The notes beneath the pieces were generated by a model. It saw only the letters and a list, made by a program, of their open reading frames with translations, did not search any database and was not told the DNA's origin. A program made the translations under genes and the position numbers. Shown here in pieces: positions 61,081-64,000 of a stretch of 64,000 nt of DNA. The stretch comes from CAVPWP01 sp050789285 (lineage in GTDB: Bacteria > Pseudomonadota > Alphaproteobacteria > Rhodobacterales > Rhodobacteraceae), in NCBI RefSeq assembly GCF_050789285.1, contig NZ_JBOUVX010000004.1, positions 310,001 through 374,000 on the forward strand. The letters run 5' to 3'. Numbering within the stretch: the stretch's first letter is position 1; each line of letters opens with the position of its first letter.

Positions 61081-61965
61081 CTATTCCGCGGGCTGCACCG
61101 AGGGGCTTTTGGTGAGCAGGTCGGCATAGCGGGTGCGTAGACGGCCCGACATGCGTTGCAGCAGGTCCGTGTGACGCCAATAGGCAACGCGCCGATCCGC
61201 GAAGGTTGCCGCAAAGTAAAGCAGCAACCCCATGACCGTCAGCATGATGAGGCAGGCGAAGGCTTGCGGCAAAAGCAGCTGGAAGCTGAACTTCTGAATA
61301 AGGACACCGAGGCCGACGCTGGCCGAGACGAACTCGCCCACGATCGCGCCGATCAGGGCCAGCGAGATCCCGGTCTTGAAGCCAGCCATGATGATCGGTG
61401 CGGCGCCGGGAAGCTGAAGATGGCGGAAGATCTGCCAGCGCGACGCGCGCATCGACTGGAACATCTCGAGGCTCTCTTCGTCGACATTCATCAGGCCCGT
61501 CAGCGAGTTGATGAAGATCGGGAAGAAGCAGATGATCGCGGCGATTGCGATCTTGGGCTCCATCCCGAACCCCAGCCAGGCCACGATGATGGGGGCAACG
61601 GCGATACGTGGGGTGACCTGAAGCGCCACCATGTAGGGCGACACGAGCCGCCGGAAGGTCGGATTGAGCGCGCTGACGATGGCGACGGACAGCCCGAACG
61701 TGGCGCCGAGGGTAAAGCCGAGGACGACCTCGGTCAGCGTGACGAAGAAGTGTTCCCAGATCAGGCCAAGCTCGATCGCAAGCTCCCACCAGGCGGCGAT
61801 GACGGCGAAGGGCGACGGCAGGATCAGCGCCGAAACCCAGCCGTTGCGCACCGAAAGCTCCCACAGCGTGATGAACACGGCGAAGACGATGAGGTGTTGA
61901 AGCCAGCCCGGAATGCGCTTCGGCTTGGCGTCCTTCATCGGGATGTCGGTCAGCGACTCGCTCAT
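61081..61965 (-). CDS. TauC/SsuC-type ABC transporter permease
   Basis: A 294-residue permease with six helices. The coupling loop region is MFQSMRASRWQIFRHLQLPGA near residue 165. LILPSPFAVIAAWWEL near the N-terminus is typical of the nitrate/sulfonate/taurine/pyrimidine-precursor class. The start overlaps the ATPase stop as ATGA. No binding protein gene is in the window. The 250 bases downstream (60830-61080) hold no gene. Confidence 0.93.
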   Translation of the reverse strand: MSESLTDIPMKDAKPKRIPGWLQHLIVFAVFITLWELSVRNGWVSALILPSPFAVIAAWWELAIELGLIWEHFFVTLTEVVLGFTLGATFGLSVAIVSALNPTFRRLVSPYMVALQVTPRIAVAPIIVAWLGFGMEPKIAIAAIICFFPIFINSLTGLMNVDEESLEMFQSMRASRWQIFRHLQLPGAAPIIMAGFKTGISLALIGAIVGEFVSASVGLGVLIQKFSFQLLLPQAFACLIMLTVMGLLLYFAATFADRRVAYWRHTDLLQRMSGRLRTRYADLLTKSPSVQPAE

Positions 61966-62765
61966 ATGAAGCCTCCCAGGGTGTCACGGATGTTGAAGAC
62001 CAGATCATTGAATTCGGGTGTCTTGGTCATCTCGATGGTGCGCGGACGCTCGAGCGGGACGTCGACCGTCGCCGCAAGCCGCCCCGGCCGCGGCGTCATG
62101 ACGAAAACCCGATCCGCAAGGAACACGGCTTCCTGGATGTTGTGCGTCACGAAGAGGACCGTTGCCTTCAGATCGCGCTGAAGCCGCAGAAGCTCAAGGT
62201 TGAGGCGCTCGCGCGTGAATTCGTCGAGCGCGCCGAACGGCTCATCCATAAGCAGGATGCTGGCGCCGGTGTTCAGCAGCCGCGCAAGAGCGACCCGCTG
62301 CTGCATCCCGCCCGAAAGTTGCCGCGGAAAGGCGACCTCGAAGCCTTCGAGCCCAACGAGCCGAATGAGTTCGATGGCCTTCTCGCGGTCCGCGCGGGTG
62401 ACACCCGGACCAAGCGTCTTGGGAAGGAGCACGTTGTCGAGGACCGACTTCCAGTCAAGAAGCGTCGGCTTCTGAAACATCATGCCGACCTCGGCGCGAG
62501 GCCCGGTGACGGGCTTGCCAAAGACGCTGAGCTGTCCGCCGGTTGGTGTGATCAGACCGGACACGAGACGAAGAAGAGTCGACTTCCCGCAGCCCGATGG
62601 CCCGATCAGCGAGACGAACTCGCCTTCCCGGATCGTGAAGCTTGCATCGTCCAGCGCCACCACCGGCCCCGGAAAGGTCATGCCGGTGTTTCGCCCCTCG
62701 ATCACGACACGAGCCGTCGCCTCGTTCGTCCGTGCGGCCGCCAGTGCGGTCACCTGTCTGGCCAT
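61962..62765 (-). CDS. TauB/SsuB-type ABC transporter ATPase
   Basis: A 267-residue ATPase. Walker A is GPSGCGKST, Q-loop MMFQKPTLLDW, signature LSGGMQQRVALARL, Walker B ILLMDEPFGALD and switch FVTHNIQEAVFLADR. This class energises uptake of sulfonates, nitrate, taurine or pyrimidine precursors; substrate unknown. Start ATG 62765 follows CGGAGGTGG at seven bases. The 381-base region upstream (62766-63146) holds the promoter at 62928-62971 and otherwise no gene. Confidence 0.94.
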   Translation of the reverse strand: MARQVTALAAARTNEATARVVIEGRNTGMTFPGPVVALDDASFTIREGEFVSLIGPSGCGKSTLLRLVSGLITPTGGQLSVFGKPVTGPRAEVGMMFQKPTLLDWKSVLDNVLLPKTLGPGVTRADREKAIELIRLVGLEGFEVAFPRQLSGGMQQRVALARLLNTGASILLMDEPFGALDEFTRERLNLELLRLQRDLKATVLFVTHNIQEAVFLADRVFVMTPRPGRLAATVDVPLERPRTIEMTKTPEFNDLVFNIRDTLGGFI

Positions 62766-62927
62766 TCGCGTCCACCTCCGATGGTCGTCATGGATGCTTG
62801 TCCGTCATGTCCCGCCTCAATCGAAACGCCGCACACCACAGCCCCGAAGAAGGCGTCCACTCCTTCCGCGACGTGCCGCTCACCTCAGCGCCACATGGCC
62901 GCTTGGATCGACGCAAGCCCCTAGTTT

Positions 62928-62971
62928 ATGCTAACGATTGCACGTTACTTTTGCAGTATCTTAATGTCAAG
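62928..62971 (-). promoter_or_regulatory. Promoter/operator of the ABC genes (copy A of a duplicated element)
   Basis: Read on the minus strand: TTGACA (62970-62965), 17-base spacer, TAACGT (62947-62942), then CGTGCAATCGTTAGCAT ending at 62928. The -35 block CTTGACATTAAG and the downstream 17-mer are identical to the element at 63712-63755, while the 15 bases between differ. The downstream part is an imperfect TGC..AGCA palindrome suited to a MarR-type dimer. Confidence 0.75.
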
Positions 62972-63146
62972 GCAATCCCTCCGGGGTAAGGACAGGCAAG
63001 CGATCATTCGTCGACCCCCGCGATCGCCGGGACGATCGGCGCAACCGACTCCGTTGCAGCCACAAGATCCGGCGTCACCCGCTCGACATGCCTCTCGTGG
63101 CGGATCACACGCCCGACCGGAGGCCGCGCACGTCGGACTGTAATCC

Positions 63147-63689
63147 CTACGCGTCGTCGCGCCCGCCGCCAGAGGCCTCCATCAGGGCGAGCGTCCGGGC
63201 AAGCATCGCGTCAAGTGCGCGCAACTCGTCCCCACCAAGAACGCCAAAGACTTCCCAAAGATGCGCCTGATGGACTTCTATTGCGGCGTTCGCTGCATCA
63301 AGTCCTTTTTTTGTAAGGCGCACAAGCGATGCGCGTCCGTCCTCCAGGTCGGCTCTCCGCTCGACAAGGCCCATCTGCTCGACCCTGTCGATCCGGTTGG
63401 TCACGGCGCCGGACGTCAAAAGCGACTCGCGCAGAATATCCGTCGGCCGCATCTCGTAGGGCGGCCCCTGGCGGCGCAGGGTGGCGATCAGACTGAAGGC
63501 CTCCCAGGTCAGGCCTTCGGCTTCAAGCCACCCCTTCGTCCGGTTGCTCAGGTGGCTGGACAGCCTGTGAATTCGGGCAAAGACCCCAATGGGCAAAGGA
63601 TCGAAATCGGGGCGCTCCCGGGCCCAGTCGGCAACCAGGTGGGTGACGGAGTCCTCTGGATCGGGCCGTGAAAGCTCAGATGGGATCAT
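63147..63689 (-). CDS. MarR family transcriptional regulator
   Basis: A 180-residue winged-helix regulator. An N-terminal dimerisation helix (PLPIGVFARIHRLSSHLSNR) is followed by the winged helix LTWEAFSLIATLRRQGPPYEMRPTDILRESLLTSGAVTNRIDRVEQMGLVERR; DLEDGRASLVRLTKKG is the MarR wing with its DxRxxxVxLT signature. The gene lies between the two identical operator elements, with its start next to the right one, so it probably regulates itself, the ABC genes and the Rid gene. Confidence 0.93.
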   Translation of the reverse strand: MIPSELSRPDPEDSVTHLVADWARERPDFDPLPIGVFARIHRLSSHLSNRTKGWLEAEGLTWEAFSLIATLRRQGPPYEMRPTDILRESLLTSGAVTNRIDRVEQMGLVERRADLEDGRASLVRLTKKGLDAANAAIEVHQAHLWEVFGVLGGDELRALDAMLARTLALMEASGGGRDDA

Positions 63690-63711
63690 GCTGCATGCCC
63701 TCCGCGTTTAT

Positions 63712-63755
63712 CTTGACATTAAGGTAACTGCTGCATATCGTGCAATCGTTAGCAT
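63712..63755 (+). promoter_or_regulatory. Promoter/operator of the Rid-family gene (copy B of the duplicated element)
   Basis: Read on the plus strand: TTGACA (63713-63718), 17-base spacer, TATCGT (63736-63741), then CGTGCAATCGTTAGCAT (63739-63755). It lies in the divergent spacer between the MarR gene and the Rid gene, and matches copy A at 29 of 29 bases outside the 15-base middle. Confidence 0.78.
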
Positions 63756-63771
63756 GCGTTCGGAGGGGCCA

Positions 63772-64000
63772 ATGGAACGATCCTATGTCAAGGGAGACTG
63801 GCAGCAGGGTCGGGCGTTCTCGCCGGCCGTCATCACCACCGGGCCGCAGAAGATCGTCTGGGTCGCCGGGCACGGAGGACTGAAGTCCGACGATGGCACG
63901 GTGCTCAAGGGCGACTTCGAAGCCCAGTGCCGGCAATGCTTCCGCAACCTCGAGCGGACCCTCGACCAGGCTGGGGCGACGCTGAAGGACATCGTGACGA
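63772..64000 (+). CDS. Rid (YjgF/YER057c) family protein, 5' part only
   Basis: The first 76 codons are visible and the frame is open at the window edge. VWVAGHGGLKSDDGTVLKGDFEAQCRQCF and NLERTLDQAGATLKDIV match the start of Rid-family proteins, which hydrolyse reactive imines/enamines or act in catabolism of nitrogen compounds. ATG 63772 follows CGGAGGGG at four bases. It is driven by copy B of the duplicated promoter, so it belongs to a regulon with the ABC transporter. Confidence 0.88.
   Translation, partial: MERSYVKGDWQQGRAFSPAVITTGPQKIVWVAGHGGLKSDDGTVLKGDFEAQCRQCFRNLERTLDQAGATLKDIVT

Noticed and set aside
1..64000. CRISPR arrays, insertion sequences, prophage genes, restriction or toxin-antitoxin systems
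   Set aside because: No regularly spaced repeats, transposases, integrases, phage structural genes or recognisable defence genes were seen.

Overview
The window is chromosomal DNA from a high-GC alphaproteobacterium, most likely a member of the Rhodobacteraceae (Roseobacter/Rhodobacter group). This rests on strong G/C bias at third codon positions, leuC-leuD-leuB spread over 8 kb with unrelated genes between them, a VPLPA-type C-terminal sorting signal, a polyol operon of the smoEFGKS-mtlK type, and a betaine-type ABC operon with a fused double permease. There is no integrase, transposase, phage or CRISPR signal.

Layout. 1-11028 (minus strand) is an envelope and housekeeping block: ctpA, envC-like, gpmI, rlmH, rsfS, tamB, tamA, mostly joined by 4-base overlaps. 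11348-19038 (mostly plus) holds leucine biosynthesis (leuC, leuD, leuB), interrupted by a secreted VPLPA-CTERM protein, a membrane protein, an EEP-family phosphohydrolase and an opposed NAD-dependent epimerase-like gene. 19024-24189 has a Na/Pi cotransporter, a DMT exporter, tRNA-Pro(CGG), a transglutaminase-like protein, a VIT-type metal transporter and a DUF4440 protein.

24639-29677 is the least understood part: a winged-helix/TPR regulator followed by a run of small proteins (GYD domain, two NTF2/SnoaL folds, a methyltransferase, two cupins and a 63-residue ORF), several translationally coupled. 30193-32003 is a ChaC-like gamma-glutamylcyclotransferase coupled to an M19 dipeptidase, which together could degrade glutathione. 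32227-42103 is a quaternary-amine locus: a glycine-betaine-type ABC transporter in an operon with an APH/choline-kinase-like protein and a dimethylglycine-dehydrogenase-like flavoprotein, a second kinase-like gene nearby, and a divergent DeoR regulator.

42596-50095 is a complete polyol uptake and oxidation operon (LacI regulator, smoEFGK, smoS, mtlK). 50390-55547 carries an MscS channel, MgtE and a cation/proton antiporter. 55767-60764 carries a phospholipase-D-like lipoprotein, an orphan membrane-fusion protein, a small membrane protein, a B12-binding AerR/PpaA-like regulator and a cold-shock protein. 61081-64000 is a TauBC/SsuBC-type ABC transporter, a MarR regulator and a truncated Rid-family gene, tied together by two near-identical promoter/operator sites.

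The most notable non-coding signals are: (i) a three-way-junction leader resembling a c-di-GMP-I riboswitch ahead of the VPLPA-CTERM gene (about 12990-13074); (ii) the duplicated 44-bp promoter/operator at 62928-62971 and 63712-63755; (iii) a 19-codon leader ORF stop/start-coupled to rsfS; (iv) a palindrome containing the TTG start codon of the LacI gene.
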